NCBI GenBank assembly: GCA_958298945.1
Contig: OY282609.1
Coordinates: 61,724,220 to 61,788,219, forward strand
DNA from: Atherix ibis
Lineage: Eukaryota > Arthropoda > Insecta > Diptera > Athericidae
Reading direction: 5' to 3'
Length of the DNA stretch: 64,000 bases
Under the pieces are notes generated by a model. That model worked only from the letters and a program-made list of their open reading frames with translations, searched no databases and was not told the origin of the DNA. Position numbers and translations under genes: made by a program. This document shows positions 45,654 to 58,519 of this stretch, in pieces (the stretch's first letter is position 1; every line of letters begins with the position of its first letter).

Positions 45654-48600
45654 ATTACAGCCAATTTACTAATGATCAAATTAATAAAGTTTCGATATAC
45701 TCTAGTTAAAAATTTAGTTACTTTGAGATATATAAAATAAAGTTTTATCAGGAAAATACATTTTTTTGAATAATGTATACGGATTCATGGAATTCCGTTT
45801 TCATGTTTACAAATTTTTTCTCATACATTTTGTAATAATTTCTCTGTGAGTGCAGTGGAAAAAAAAGTTCCAAATTCGAATTATGATTTTATGTATGTTC
45901 GAATGTTTTCGATTAGAAGAAAATTGCATTTGGTATTGACTAATCGAAAATCAATAAAATAAATCATTGTGTGTGCTGGTTAGAAAAGTAATATTTTGTT
46001 ATGGGTAGATTAACTTCTCATAAATATCCATAGTAATGGCAGTATTCAACTTAATTATGGTAGCATTGGGGGATATTACAGGTATACTCATATACGAATA
46101 GTAATAATATTTGTACTTATCCTCAATAATAGAATTCTAGTTTATTAGAAACAAATAAATGTCACTTTGACAACGCCAAACTATAAACATGGAAAAACAT
46201 ACCATATAATCGTTCTAATAGTAATCGTAATGACAATGTTTTTACTCCAATTAATATGTTTATTTTTTATTTTTATATTTGGTCTGTTTTATTTTTTTAA
46301 TAAGAATATTTTCTAATACAGTTTTTGCCCTTTTTTGAAATTAAGGAAAATTTATAGTTAGGTTAAACTTTTTACATGTGGTTTATTGTATCGATGTATT
46401 TCTATTTAATACTTAAAAATCGCCGCTAAACTTCATAAAAAACTGTATAGGGAAAATTTCATTTCTATGGGAAAATTCACCCCAATATTTTTCATTTATT
46501 TTGTTATTTGTCTTTTTTTTTTGGGATCAATACTTACCCTGCATGTATATCAGCAAAATTAAAATTTCCATCCAATTTGCCATTTTGGCTGTAGGTCTCA
46601 TTTTCTCAACTTTTTTTATGTTTTATATAATTTCACTCCACTTTCTCCTCCTTTTATACACTCAGTTCTATTGTCACTCTTTTTATTAATAGAAAGTCTT
46701 CTATTTTTGGAAATTCTATTGGTATTTTTACTTTTTTATTTCAAATTAAGTATTATTATTATTATTATGATATTGTTGTTGATGTTGTTGGTCTTGTTTT
46801 TATTATGATTATTTTTATTATAATTATTAGTATTGAGGTTTTTTGTTGGCAATTTTGCTGATACTAATATTATTCTATATGTTTGTATTCGTTAAATATT
46901 GAAACAGTATTAGTGGGTAATATTTGAGCTATTGTATGATAGCGTATTCCTATTTAATATAATAAAGAAGAAAAAAAAAGGAAATAACAATTCACGTTTT
47001 TCACACTTAATGAGTTTTGTTAAATTTTCGTTATTTGATTTTATCGACCATGAATATTATTATGTTCACCAACATCATCGAATATAAATGATAATATCCA
47101 AATATTCTGTTAATAGGGGAGTTTTTATTATAAGTGATAGTATGGGGGTAGGTTAACTATATTTTTTATATATATTTTTTTGTACTATATTTTATAATTT
47201 TTTTAAAAATAATTTTTTTTCTTCTAAATTTTCTTTTTATACTTAATAAGGATTTATATTTTATATAAAAAATATTTTTTTTAATTTTACTTTATAAATT
47301 TTTCTTTTCTAATTTAAAATCGATATTATCATTATCTTGAATTAAAGATGACTTGTTTTTATATGCAAAAATTTTTAATGCAATTATAATAAGAAAAATA
47401 AATGACATTTATCAAAACTTTCATTTTTTTATGAAAAGTACTTTAGATATTTTATAAAATTTTCAAAGAATTTTTTATCTCTTCGATTAAAGAGAAAAAT
47501 CAAAAAAGTAAAAAAAAATGATTTCCATAAAAACATTCAATGTAAAAAAAAGGATTTTTATATTTGCAGAACGAAACAAATATAAATTACTCTTTTCATA
47601 AAGCTTTAATTCAAGTTTTATTGGAAAATTCGCTCTTTACCATTTATATTTATTAATGAAAAGGAAAATATAAATAGAAAGGATATTTGTATTTAAAAAT
47701 AAATATAACAAGTAAGGAAATATTCATTTTCTTTCACATCTTTTGAATATCTGGAAAAAGGAAAATTATAAGAAAAAACTGCTATTATACACGTACAATT
47801 AACATAGGAAAATACTCTATAACTCAATAGAGAAAAACTAACTATAAATAACAAAGGTTATAAAAATTCTTTCTATAGTATCACAAATATTGTAGTTAAA
47901 ATGAAATTGTATCATAATAGATTGTTTTAATAATTGTATCTTTAGGAATGACTAGTTTTCTATTTGCAAAAATTTTATTTATTTTTGCTATGTACATTTT
48001 TAATATCATAATTCTTTAGAAAAGTTTAATACTCTTATTTCATTATGAAATTTTTTCCAACAAGGAATTTTATTTATTGTATATTGTATATATTATGTTT
48101 TACGTAAATAGAAATATTCTTTGCAAAGAATTTTTAATTTTTTTATAATTTGCTATAATAAACTCACGTTTCTTCTTATTCTTCAGAAGAGTATAATTCA
48201 TTCATAAAAGAATACGGAAAAGAATATTTCGATAATAAAAACTTCTCTCCAAGAAATATACCCTTTAGTTTCTTATGAATAGAAAATTTAGGGTAGACGT
48301 ATTTTTTCGGTTTATTTTTTACTATATAATAAAAACAAAGGATATTTCTGACAGACATTGTTTATTTATGGAAAATTAAGTATTTAGAAAATTTTTACTT
48401 TACATTTTTACCTAATATAAACTTTATGAAAACTTTTTTTTTTTTTTGATAATGAAACAAGTTAAATTTTTAAGGACAAAATATGTAATTAATTTGGACA
48501 ATTCTTTCTATTAATAATTTTATCCCCTTCCTATTAGGAACTGTATTAATAAATTTTTTTTATTTTGATTTCATTACCTCTCAACTTTATTTTTTTATTC

Positions 48601-49570
48601 GTTAAATAAAATTTTTATAATAACCATTCAATGAAAATGGTCACGCGATAGAGCTTTCGATAAATAGAATCAAATTGAGAATTAGGAGGTGTATACCGTT
48701 GGTATAATAAAAATTAAAAAAATACACTGAGAAAATGCTGATTTGAAAATTATATACCATCGATTAATTTTGCTCACTTTCGTGAAATACATAATCTTTT
48801 GTAAGGATTACAAAATTGAAAATTTTCTAATTTCCGTTTCAATCAACAAATCATATTGAATGCAATGGTATTTTGTATTCAGTTTTTTTAAAAAAAAAAC
48901 TCAGGCTATTTCCTTTTATATGTTTTGTTTTATTTTACAAAATTTAATAAGAGAATAAAAAGTAATGTCCTAATTCAATTCTCATCAAAAGTCTAATGTC
49001 ATTCGATGCATATATATTTTATAAACTGTCTATAATACTCGATAAGTCTTGAAGTGATACAAAACTTTTTAATCATTAAATTTATATTCGATTAATAATA
49101 GAATGCAATTTTCGAAATCTATTATCACACCAAACACCTGTTATCTGTTTTTTTTCTCGTCTTCTTCATATATTATAAACTGTATCTGTTTTTCTATAAT
49201 AAATTTCCCTAGAATATTTCATCAAACTATATACAAAACTATAATAACAATCACATACACGTATAACAAAAACTTTTTGATAATTTTTATTTAATTTCAC
49301 CTGAAATATTAAATATTTTATCATAAAATGTTGTCTTTTATTTATGTAATTTCATGTCAATTGTATTAAATCGATTTATTAAAAAAATAACCGATACATG
49401 GAAACCGGTAATAATATTAATAACAATTCTATAATGAAACGAAATTTCCTCATGATTTTAGCACGTTAAAGTAATTTAAATTAAACAAAATAAAATAAAT
49501 AATTATGTGCACACTTTGAATAGAGAATTTGGTTTATTTTAAAAATTCGTACGTACTATATATGATAGTA
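45654..49570. other. AT-rich sequence, no gene seen
   Basis: Extremely A/T-rich. A loose ATT/GTT/TTA simple-repeat zone lies at about 46748-46835. No coding frame recognised. Confidence 0.55.
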
Positions 49571-49574
49571 CGAC

Positions 49575-50045
49575 GCGCAGGATTTTTTACGATATCCTGG
49601 AATATCTTAGAAGATTTTCAAACGGACGATACTACCATTTCCGACCAAACGCACGGAATGTTCGGCACAAACTGATTACAGTAGCGCCCATATTGAATTC
49701 GAATGAGAAGCCAGCAGCATGACTCAGTGCCCTTCCAGCGTTCTGTTTGTACCTCATAGAATCTATGTTAAGCGTACGACCGACCATGAACACTGGAATA
49801 CGCGCTCCTACAAAACGAATGACGAGACCAACTCGCTACCAGTCGTCACTGGCATGATAACTAGTTGGTGGTTTTAGTCACAGATTGCACAAGTACGCGG
49901 ATTGCGACCAACCAAATGATTGAAAGCGTTTTGAGTAGGTGGAAAGGCTGAATTTTGATCCTTTCCGATGCAAACAGGTCTATATAAGGCTACATTGTAA
50001 GCCACCAAGTACAGGCTTGAAGGGGTACTCATAGGTCATCTGTTT
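49575..50045. other. GC-richer island without a recognised gene
   Basis: Composition is visibly higher in G and C than the preceding 4 kb. The minus strand holds an open stretch without ATG at its start (RVGLVIRFVGARIPVFMVGR, then TLNIDSMRYKQNAGRALSHA), ending at a stop near 49603. I do not recognise it. It could be a decayed element, a promoter region or an exon. Confidence 0.35.
49981..49989 (+). promoter_or_regulatory. Possible TATA box
   Basis: TATATAAGG in the context GGTCTATATAAGGCTAC, a strong TATA match set in GC-richer DNA. No gene start is confirmed downstream; the nearest frame of note begins at 50522. Confidence 0.3.
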
Positions 50046-50521
50046 TTTTTTTTTTGGAGATATAGTATTTTCCAAATGATAGATTTTACTTTCGGTCCCT
50101 GTCGCAACGTTATGTTCAGAATCTTCCGCATTCTTGAAAGAAGATGTGTTTGCGCTTGATTCAGAATTTTTATGAATTATAATTTTTATTAAACAACAAA
50201 TGTATTTTTTTTTTACAATTTATAAAAAAATTTTGCTGTGTCTAAACTTGACAGAATTTTTTAGAATTAGAAAATTTACTTTAGTCCTCCCCCGCAATTC
50301 TGATTTGTCATCATACAGAGTGTTGACCAACTAATATCTCGACAAGCTTTAGACCTTGGTAAAGTCATTCATTGTACGAGTACGTAATTCGTTCTAAAGG
50401 GGAAATTATCGGAGAATACATACTTTTGGGGTAGTCGACAGCAGAGCATACATGCGCTCTAAACACTTATTTTAGTCTTTAACCGCTAAAAGACCGGCCA
50501 GAATTTATACAGTGAGGAATT

Positions 50522-50779
50522 ATGGGAGAATTTTGCTGCAAAGAATTTCACGCAATTCTAGTTTGCCACTTTTTACATATTTTTCTAGGAGAGCAAATTG
50601 CCTTACTACCCCGCCGACTGCCACACTTTCTTAACAGGCATACTGATCCCCACCATCTCTCCTCACTAACTGTATATATATCAGTTAACGTAATGAAATG
50701 GTTCAACACGGCAAAATTTTTTGTACTTATTTTATTTGGTGAGCCGAAAGGGGTAGACTTTTCTATTTCTCCACGATAA
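50522..50779 (+). CDS. Unidentified ORF; nested signal-peptide-like exon at 50693
   Basis: An 85-residue frame starts MGEFCCKEFHAILVCHFLHI. Within it an internal ATG at 50693 begins MKWFNTAKFFVLILFG, a compact hydrophobic N-terminus like the secretory signals of small secreted peptides. It is followed at 50739 by GTGAGC, a good splice donor. TCAGTT at 50681 is an initiator match only 10 bases upstream of that ATG. Unspliced, the frame ends EPKGVDFSISPR. No downstream exon was found and no family is recognised. Chance is a real possibility. Confidence 0.25.
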   Translation: MGEFCCKEFHAILVCHFLHIFLGEQIALLPRRLPHFLNRHTDPHHLSSLTVYISVNVMKWFNTAKFFVLILFGEPKGVDFSISPR

Positions 50780-51330
50780 TGTTTCTTAACTTTCTGGGAT
50801 ATTTAGAACATTTTGTAGATGTTCTATTTGATTTTTTTATCATATTAAGAGCTCTTTTTGTTTGTGTATACATTATAATGTAAAAGGATGAGTTTCTGAT
50901 ATAATATAAGAGACCTTGAAATAGGATAATTCAGGAAGGAAAAATATTCATTGGAATTTAGATTTTTCTCTCAAATCTATTGTTTCCATTGTTATTTCGC
51001 AAATGATGAACATTGGAATTTAAATAGAAATTATCAGTTTTTTTTTTATCTTTAAAAGAAGAAGTTAACTGTTGGGAATTTTGAGATTATAAAAATGTTT
51101 GATAATAATTAACGTTGAAAATATAAATTTTAGAATGAAATTTTTAAAAGTAAAACTTTCTATTCATTAGTGAGCAATTATTTTCTTAAAAATAAAATAA
51201 TTCAAACGATTCTCACTATTAATATTTTACATTTTGAAATTTTGACTTGATGCAATCAACTACAATTCCGAATAGTTTTGGCAATTAACTGAATTTCCAT
51301 AATCTTCAAGATTTTCCAGATCATACAATA
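50780..51330. other. AT-rich sequence, no gene seen
   Basis: Nothing recognised up to the next family B element. Confidence 0.55.
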
Positions 51331-51332
51331 TA

Positions 51333-52235
51333 TAGGGTTTTTCCATAAGAGTGATATGATTTCTAAGTGACGTTTCGGCCATTTGTAATATGTCATGATC
51401 TGCCATGTTCAGTAACGTTTACTTACATTACTTATCTTTAGCTTGGAGAGATATACGCAACGTTTACAAATTATTCAATTTTTTTATCAAAATAATCGTT
51501 CTCCAATTACAACTTTTCGTGCACTCACTTTCTTCTGAGTGGTGCGGTAAATAAACAAAACTGTCGATTCTGGTGCGAAGAAAACCCACAAATTATTCAT
51601 GAACACCCATTACATTCACCTAAATTGACAGTTTGGTGTAGTTTTTGGTCTTGTGGAATCATCGGTCCGTACTTCTTTCGAAATGAAGCTCGTAACATCT
51701 TTACTGTCAATGGAGAGCGGTATAGATAGATGATAACCAATTTTTTATGGCCGAACTTGGAAGAAGTCGATCTTAACAACATCTGGTTCCAACAAGACGG
51801 GGCTATGTGCCACACAGCACGTGCAACAACCGAATTATTGCGAGAAAAGTTTGGAGATTCGATTATTTGAAGAAATTGTAATATTGAATGGCCTCCAAGA
51901 AGTTGTGATTTAACACCATTAGACTATTTCTTGTGGGGTTATTTGAAGTTATTGGTATTTAAATAAACCAAACTTTCTTCAAGCTTAAGAAGTCAATATT
52001 GAACGTGCTTATTCATGACTTTCGACTTGATTTAGTGGAAAAAGTGCTCGAAAATTTGGTTCATCGAATTCGCTCCGGCAAAAGAAGTCGTGGAGGCCAT
52101 TTGAATGACGTTTTATTCAGAACTTAAATGTATCGATTTTACTTCACATTAAATAAAAAACATTTGAATTTCCTTAACAATTACTGTATTTTTTTTCGAA
52201 AAGAAATCATATCACTTTTATTCGAAAACCCTTTA
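51333..52235 (+). mobile_element. DD41D family B, copy 3 (internally deleted)
   Basis: The left end reads TATAGGGTTTTTCCATAAGA and the right complements to AAAGGGTTTTCGAATAAAAG. About 385 bp between the N-terminal region and the SDEAYF segment is deleted (junction near 51525), a different joint from copy 2. The start codon is TTG instead of ATG. Its right flank is the second duplicated unit. Confidence 0.85.
51523..52126 (+). pseudogene. DD41D family B transposase remnant
   Basis: Readable segments: LSGAVNKQNCRFWCEENPQI, GIIGPYFFRNEA, WFQQDGAMCHTARATTELL, the TGA shared with the other copies (51868-51870), then PPRSCDLTPLDYFLWGYLK and RSGKRSRGGHLNDVLFRT. A stop occurs at about 51728, and a frameshift lies around 51960-52010. 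The second and third Asp survive; the first is deleted. Confidence 0.8.
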
Positions 52236-52921
52236 TTAGAAAACAATTTTTAAAAAAAAACGGGAATAGACAGAAGATCATTTATGAAAATAAGAAAATG
52301 AGTTGGAGATAAAACAAACCCTGAAGTCACTGAGATGCTTCACTGATTCAAAATATTTGATTTGCTGATGGTTCAGCTCTATTTTCGTGATCTCCTAAAG
52401 AAGGGACATTGGTGCAATGGGCCGTTAATTGAAGGAGGAAACAAACTCGCCTCCTTGAGAATTTTTTGAACAGATGCTGTTTTCCATCACACAGCATCTC
52501 CTTGGAAAGATACCTGAGGAAAAGGATAAGGGGGAACATTTTACGTAGTGGTTTTGCTATCATGGAAGAACAGCTCACGATGAGATACCATTTGGACCAG
52601 CTAATCCATATGAATATGAATCAAGGTTATTGATCTCTTATATGAACATGCAAAAATGTTTATTTACATATAATCTGAGGTAGATATCACACTTATCGAG
52701 TAAATAAATTTTCTTTGCATTTAATAATCGTTTCCTAAATTGTTTCTGTAGTGGCAGTAAAAGGCGACTAATGACTCTTTCGAAACTTCATAATTTTTCG
52801 GGACTCAAATTTCTTTAAGAGTACTATTTTTTTCCAGGAAAAACTGGAAACGTTATAAAAAAGTTATACATCTGTCAAATGAGATGACAGCACTTTCCGA
52901 ACTACGAAATTGATAAATCTG
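52236..52921. repeat. Duplicated 0.67-kb unit, copy 2
   Basis: Partner of 43433-44104. It is followed immediately by another family B 3' end, whereas the first copy is followed by unrelated DNA. Copy 2 carries a short extra segment (TGTAGTGGCAGTAAAAGGCG) near 52746. Confidence 0.85.
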
Positions 52922-53092
52922 AAATTGGGTTCATCGAATTTGTTCCTGCAAAAGAAGTCGTGGAGGCCATTTGAATGACGTTTTATTCAGAACTTAATTG
53001 TATCGATTGAACTACATATTAAGTAAAAAACATTTGAATTTTCTTAACAGTTAGTGTGTTTTTAAAAAAAAAGAAATTATGTCACTCTTATA
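52922..53092 (+). mobile_element. DD41D family B 3'-end fragment
   Basis: Begins abruptly in the C-terminal coding region (NWVHRIcS.KRSRGGHLNDVLFRT with variations), passes the stop, and ends with a right terminal repeat copy (AAAGAAATTATGTCACTCTTA). It is more diverged from copies 2 and 3 than those are from each other. It stands directly against the duplicated unit. Confidence 0.8.
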
Positions 53093-56000
53093 TTATTCAA
53101 TTAGAAAATTGCCTCAGGAAACGTTTTTGTATAAATGGTCACCAAGGGTATTAGCATATTTCATTCAATTCCTCGAAAAATTTTAAAGTAAATATTGTAT
53201 AAATAGCATTATAATATGCACTCGTCCATATCGAGACTACCGGCTAATGCAACCATTTATAATGTAATAAGTGTAGAGGGTGATCGGCTTAGACTATAAT
53301 AATAATAATAATCTTCAAATAATAAATTCAGTTACATACTTTTTGACTATAAGAACTTCACAAATTTCTATAACAGAGCTTATGCTAATTTGATGAAAAT
53401 TTAATTTTTAATATTTGCAGGAGAACATTTTCATAAAATCTAGATTTATTGAGTTTGTTGAAATTCTCCATTTTTGTATAATTTTACTACTCAAAACTAG
53501 ATTAAATTCTCAAGAAAACTATATTTACTAGAATATACCCTGCCAGTTTTTTTTTTGTATTTTAAAATATTTACTAATCCATAAAAGTTATTATTGTCAT
53601 GAAATTAAAATGTTTTTATCGGAATAAAAATTTCAAAATTAGAAATAAAAGTATTATTAAAATGATCCAGTCAAAAATAAATCTTAAATTATGAACTTCG
53701 TACAACATAAAATTTAAATGTTTTCTTGCCAGATTTAATTTGTGTGTAAATATGTTAACTGACAAAATAAAATTCCAGTTGAAGTCAAATGTGTCATTAT
53801 ATTATAGAGAGATAGAGAGAAAAAAACTATGCTACACTAATCCAAAATATGGTAAATGATATTCGATAAAAAGGAAGAACAAAATGTTAGAATTCTTATC
53901 GAACGTCATAAGCAGAGCAATTTCATAAATTTCGATATACACTATCGACACTAAGGGAAAACTGTCAAAACATAAATGTTCACAGACTATCACTATTTCA
54001 GTATGGAATTTTGAAAACATTTTTGAAAATATTTTTTAAAACTTTAAACAAGCATACAACACAGCGATTACATGTTAAGATTCTATGTTGAATGTTGCAT
54101 ACAATTATGGTTTATTCGAGAAGAAATTTATGTGAATTTATGTTAAAGAAAACAATTTATAAATGGAGCTACATAGACGAGGGAAATATCTATGAAATTT
54201 TATCAAATATATTTTCCACGTGCACCATGAGGAATGATTTTTTTTTATTCAGTATTGAATTATAGATTTTGATCCATTTTAAGAAATTTCTACTGATTAA
54301 TTATCATCGAAATAAATTCCAAAGCTTATAAATTAATTGTGATATTTTTTTTTGTTACAATAGTTAACTTGGTATTTGATAAAAAAAAAACCAATTGCAA
54401 GAGGTATCTTGAATAACTTTTAAACACCAATTAGAAAAATTTTATAGTACTTTTTTCGAAGAGTTTTAAATAAAAAAATACTTCAGCTATTATTTGAATA
54501 GTATCAAAATTCAGTTTCTTTTAACAGGTTTCTGTAAATATTGTTACATGTTAAGGAAATAAAAACGAAGACTTTTTAAAGGACTATGGAAATAGTATGT
54601 TTTTATCGATCAAAAAATACTGCTGATTTTACACTAATGTGTGGATGTATTTAAATATTTTCTCACATATCGCCTTATCAATCTATTGTCAGACGGATTA
54701 GTATTTTGTACATCCAAAAATATCGTATGTACTCCTATTTTCACAAAATAAAAGAGCCATATTTGGGTGGATTTTAATAAGAAATTAAAAATATGCAATA
54801 AAAAAAATTCGGTGTAATATGAAAAAAAAAATGAATATCAAAAGAAAAGAAATCAGGAAGAGCCTAATTTGGATTTGAAGTACTTTAAGCCTTAATCGAA
54901 CACAATTGCTAATAAATTTCATTAATTGGCTAATAACTCAAGCTAATACGCTAATTCTCGATGGACTCAGACAACAAAGACGATTTGAGAAATGACACGC
55001 TTCTATGGATTAATTTTTGCCATTTGTGAAACTTTTATCTCCTTCAACAAGCAGAAAGTAAACAGAGTACGGTGATACCATACATTCGAATGTGAGCACA
55101 CATACATAATAAGCACGTACTTTTACAATTTCCACCCTCAACTGAACAATTTTTTTTTGTTGGTTTTTTTTTTTTTTTTGATTTTCTTTGCTTTCCTTAT
55201 ATATTCTTATCTGTTATTTTGTTTTAAGAAATACAAAAAGGAGCGCATTTATTCACTTATATCTAGAGTATATGTAAACACTTACACTTACGTACAAAAT
55301 ACTGTTAATCCAAAATTTTTCTTACACCATTCAACAGATACATTCAAAATTGATGTAAGTTATATGCACTCATAAAAATATAGTCAAAATTTTAAGATTT
55401 TTCCAATTTTATTTTATTTTTCATGAGGAAAACAAAAATTCTATCTGAAAATAACATCCATCCATGAATTATGATCTGAAATTTTATTTTTATGTTCTTA
55501 TAGATTTTTCTTGCTTTTTATATATGCATGTATGCATACACATACATCTGTTCGCCTTTATGTGTTTTTTGTTTTATTCCACTTTACAAAAATGAATGTT
55601 CTATTAGAAATCAATTGGTTTAGTATATTTGATGATATGATAGGAATTTGGAAAATTTATAAACCTCAAAATAGGAAAATAGAAGACAAATTAAAACAAC
55701 AAATAGGTTAAAAAATAAGGAAAACGCGATTGTTTAAGGCTAACAGCAAAATAACCTAAATGGAACCATATTATAAATTAGGTAATCGGAATTGTTAATT
55801 TATAAATGGTGTGAAAATAGAAGACCAATTTTTTCATTGAATTCTCTGACTTTTTCTATTTCCATACACTTTGTAGAGTCGATCAAACTCAATATTTATA
55901 TGAATATTAGTACGCTATGTGTTGTCTTAACTGTGAATACACATTTTAAAGAAAATTCAATTTCCCTGTTCGATTTCATATTGCTATGAATGGGAAACTT

Positions 56001-56647
56001 TCAAAAAAGACCCTACTAACTTCTAATATTACTTATTAGGATTGCATGACAAATTGGTTAATTTTTTCTTATTTTCTTTCTAATGGAAAAAATTTCCACC
56101 CTTGCTATTAGTTATCCTGCATACTTTCAATACGAAAAGAGAACCACACTTTAATTGGTTGTGTGAGGAAAAGATGACAAATAAGAAATTTCGGTTACAA
56201 TTGATATTCAGTTTACGAAAGTGAAAAACCATCTTAAGAGCGAAGGAAATTTATAAACTGTGAATGGATGCAATGAATTTTCTCAGCGTTTCTAACAGCA
56301 CCAATACACAATAGCAGCTCAATCACACTTTCCATTAAATAAAATAAAATTTAAGCAAAGTTAGGGAAAAATAAAAACTGCATATTGTAAGTGACATAAT
56401 TCAACGTAGCAGATGTTTTTCTTATTTGAAAAATGTGTTTACCCATTCGAATGTGTTCGATGGGTTCGGAGTCCAATGGCAATAAAAGGTTTTCTCTTAA
56501 CTCCTAATATGCAGTATAAAGACTGAATGCATATGTATTATAAAAAATAATATTAACAGGTCATGAATTAAATGAATGGAATATGATTTTTTTAAGAGTA
56601 ACTAATACAATATTCATCCGTTCACAAGATTAGACTTTATTGAAAAG
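53093..56647. other. AT-rich sequence, no gene seen
   Basis: Long A/T-rich stretch, including ATA repeats at about 53298-53312. No frames with coding character. Confidence 0.55.
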
Positions 56648-56649
56648 TA

Positions 56650-57879
56650 TGAGGGCCGTTCAATAAGTCCTTAGAAAACGATGGAAAAAAACTGTTTTTT
56701 ACACTTTTCCAACCGTTTTTCCAAAATTTTTATCCCGTCCAAAAAATAGGATTTCGGAAGTTCTGCAAAATACTCATCCGTTTGAGCAATGAAGTCCTTG
56801 TTGGAAGTGAACCGTCGTCCGCCAAGCCATTTCTTCAGATTGGGGAAAAGAAAATAGTCACTCGGGGCCAAATCTGGTGAATAAGCGGGATGCTGCAACA
56901 ATTTTATTCTCAATTCCACAATTTTGGCCATGGAAACAGCGCGCATTGTCCTGATGCAAGAGGATTTTTTTCTTCTTCAGATGGGGGCGTTTCTCTTTGA
57001 TTTCCTCGCTCAACCGTTGCAATAACGACGCGTAATACGCTCCTGTTATTGTTTTTCCTTTTTCCAAGTAGTCGATAAAAATGATGCCCTGCGAATCCCA
57101 AAAGACCGTAGCCATCCCTTGCCGGCCGATGGCACAGTTTTTGCCTTCTTCGGAGCCCGTTCACCCTTGAAAATCCACTGTGATGACTGTCTCTTCGTTT
57201 CCGGAGTGTAGTAGTGTATCCAGGTTTCGTCCACAGTGACATATCGACGAAGGAATTCGGCAGGATTGCGATGAAAGAGCGCCAACATAGCCTCAGAGTC
57301 CACTACACGATTGCGCTTATTCTCCTCTGAGAGCAAACGCGGCACCCATCTTGCCGAAATTTTTTTCACTGACAATTTTTCATGCAAAATTGAAGCGACT
57401 GTACCTTGTGATATGCCCGTGGCCTCAACTAATTCGCGCACTTTAATTCGCCGATCGTTCAAAATCAGATCGTGGATTTGGTCGATGATATCAGGAGTAG
57501 ACACCTCAACTGGGCGTCCTGAACGATGTTCATCTTTTGTGGATGAACGGCCACGTTTAAATTCATTCACCCAATTGTAAACCGTCGCAAACACAGGTGC
57601 AGATGTGCCATGAACTGCATCCAACTCGGCTTCGATTTTGTTCGGGCTTAAGCCTTTCAAATGGAGATGTTTGATGACAGCCCTAACCTCGCTTTTTTCC
57701 ATTGTTATGCACAAATAAATGTCGTTAACTTTAATCGACGATAGAAATTGACCTACCCTTTGGATCGAGCTGAAATTTTGACAGCTTTCCTGTCGATAAT
57801 GCTACTTACAAAAAAAATCTTTACCGACACTACGAGCGCAATTTCTCGGATTTACCAAGGAGTTATTGTACGACCCTCG
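56650..57879 (-). mobile_element. DD34D mariner family A, copy 3
   Basis: The left end is TGAGGGCCGTTCAATAAGTC, the right complements to CGAGGGTCGTACAATAACTC, and TA lies at 56648-56649 and 57880-57881. At 1230 bp it is shorter than copy 2, mainly because about 45 bp is missing near 56700 (the last codons of the transposase). Confidence 0.92.
56671..57702 (-). pseudogene. Mariner family A transposase, frameshifted
   Basis: An uninterrupted N-terminal two thirds runs from MEKSEVRAVIKHLHLK through KVRELVEATGISQGT, HEKLSVKKISARWVPRLL and VDETWIHYYTP to PSAGK. There a 1-base deletion at about 57116 shifts the frame before MATVFWDSQG. A 14-base deletion at about 56942 removes VHTCA after HQDNAR. 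The third Asp (LAPSDYFLFPNL) is intact. At the Glu codon that is TAA in copy 2, this copy still has GAA. Confidence 0.88.
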
Positions 57880-57881
57880 TA

Positions 57882-58519
57882 CTTAATTTTTTTGTTAAAA
57901 ACATTAAATAACATACTTAGAACAGAAGGAGCCTAATAGCAAAAAATGTAACCCACCAAAATATTGGCGGAGTTTCGAATATTTGTGGTGGTTTACATTT
58001 AAAAAGGACAAGGCGGATTCTTCTGAGGTCAAGGACAAGGCGGATTCTTTTGAGGTTAAATAGAAGTTTATTAAGCATGTGAATAATTTTCTCTTGAAGT
58101 ATTGTTCATAAACATAGCAATGCCAATAAATTGAGTATAAAAAGTTTCAGATGGTTTTTTAATTGATAAAAGGCGTGAAAAATTATGAGGTCCACCGGAA
58201 CATCTTGACGTGAAATTTTCTTTGACTTCTGATAATATTTATTGATAATAAATTTTTCTTTATTATCAATCTAGCATTTTGTCTAGGTTTTCGACTTCTG
58301 TATTTCACTCTATCTAATGTAATGTACTTGGATATTTAATATTTTTAACAATTTTTCATTTTTGATCCAAAAGTAATACCTAGTTGGATAGGAATAAAGT
58401 AGATTTCTGCTCGATAATATATTTTTTTTTAAACGTGTATTTACTAATAAAATATTTACAATCTTTAATACAATTTTATTCATCCTTACATTATTTTATG
58501 CACTCTTAAATATGCTTTG
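57882..58519. other. AT-rich sequence with a 27-bp tandem pair
   Basis: Apart from the tandem repeat listed separately, no gene or element was recognised. Confidence 0.5.
58004..58057. repeat. 27-bp tandem duplication
   Basis: AAGGACAAGGCGGATTCTTC then TGAGGTC (58004-58030) is repeated at 58031-58057 with two mismatches. Confidence 0.9.
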
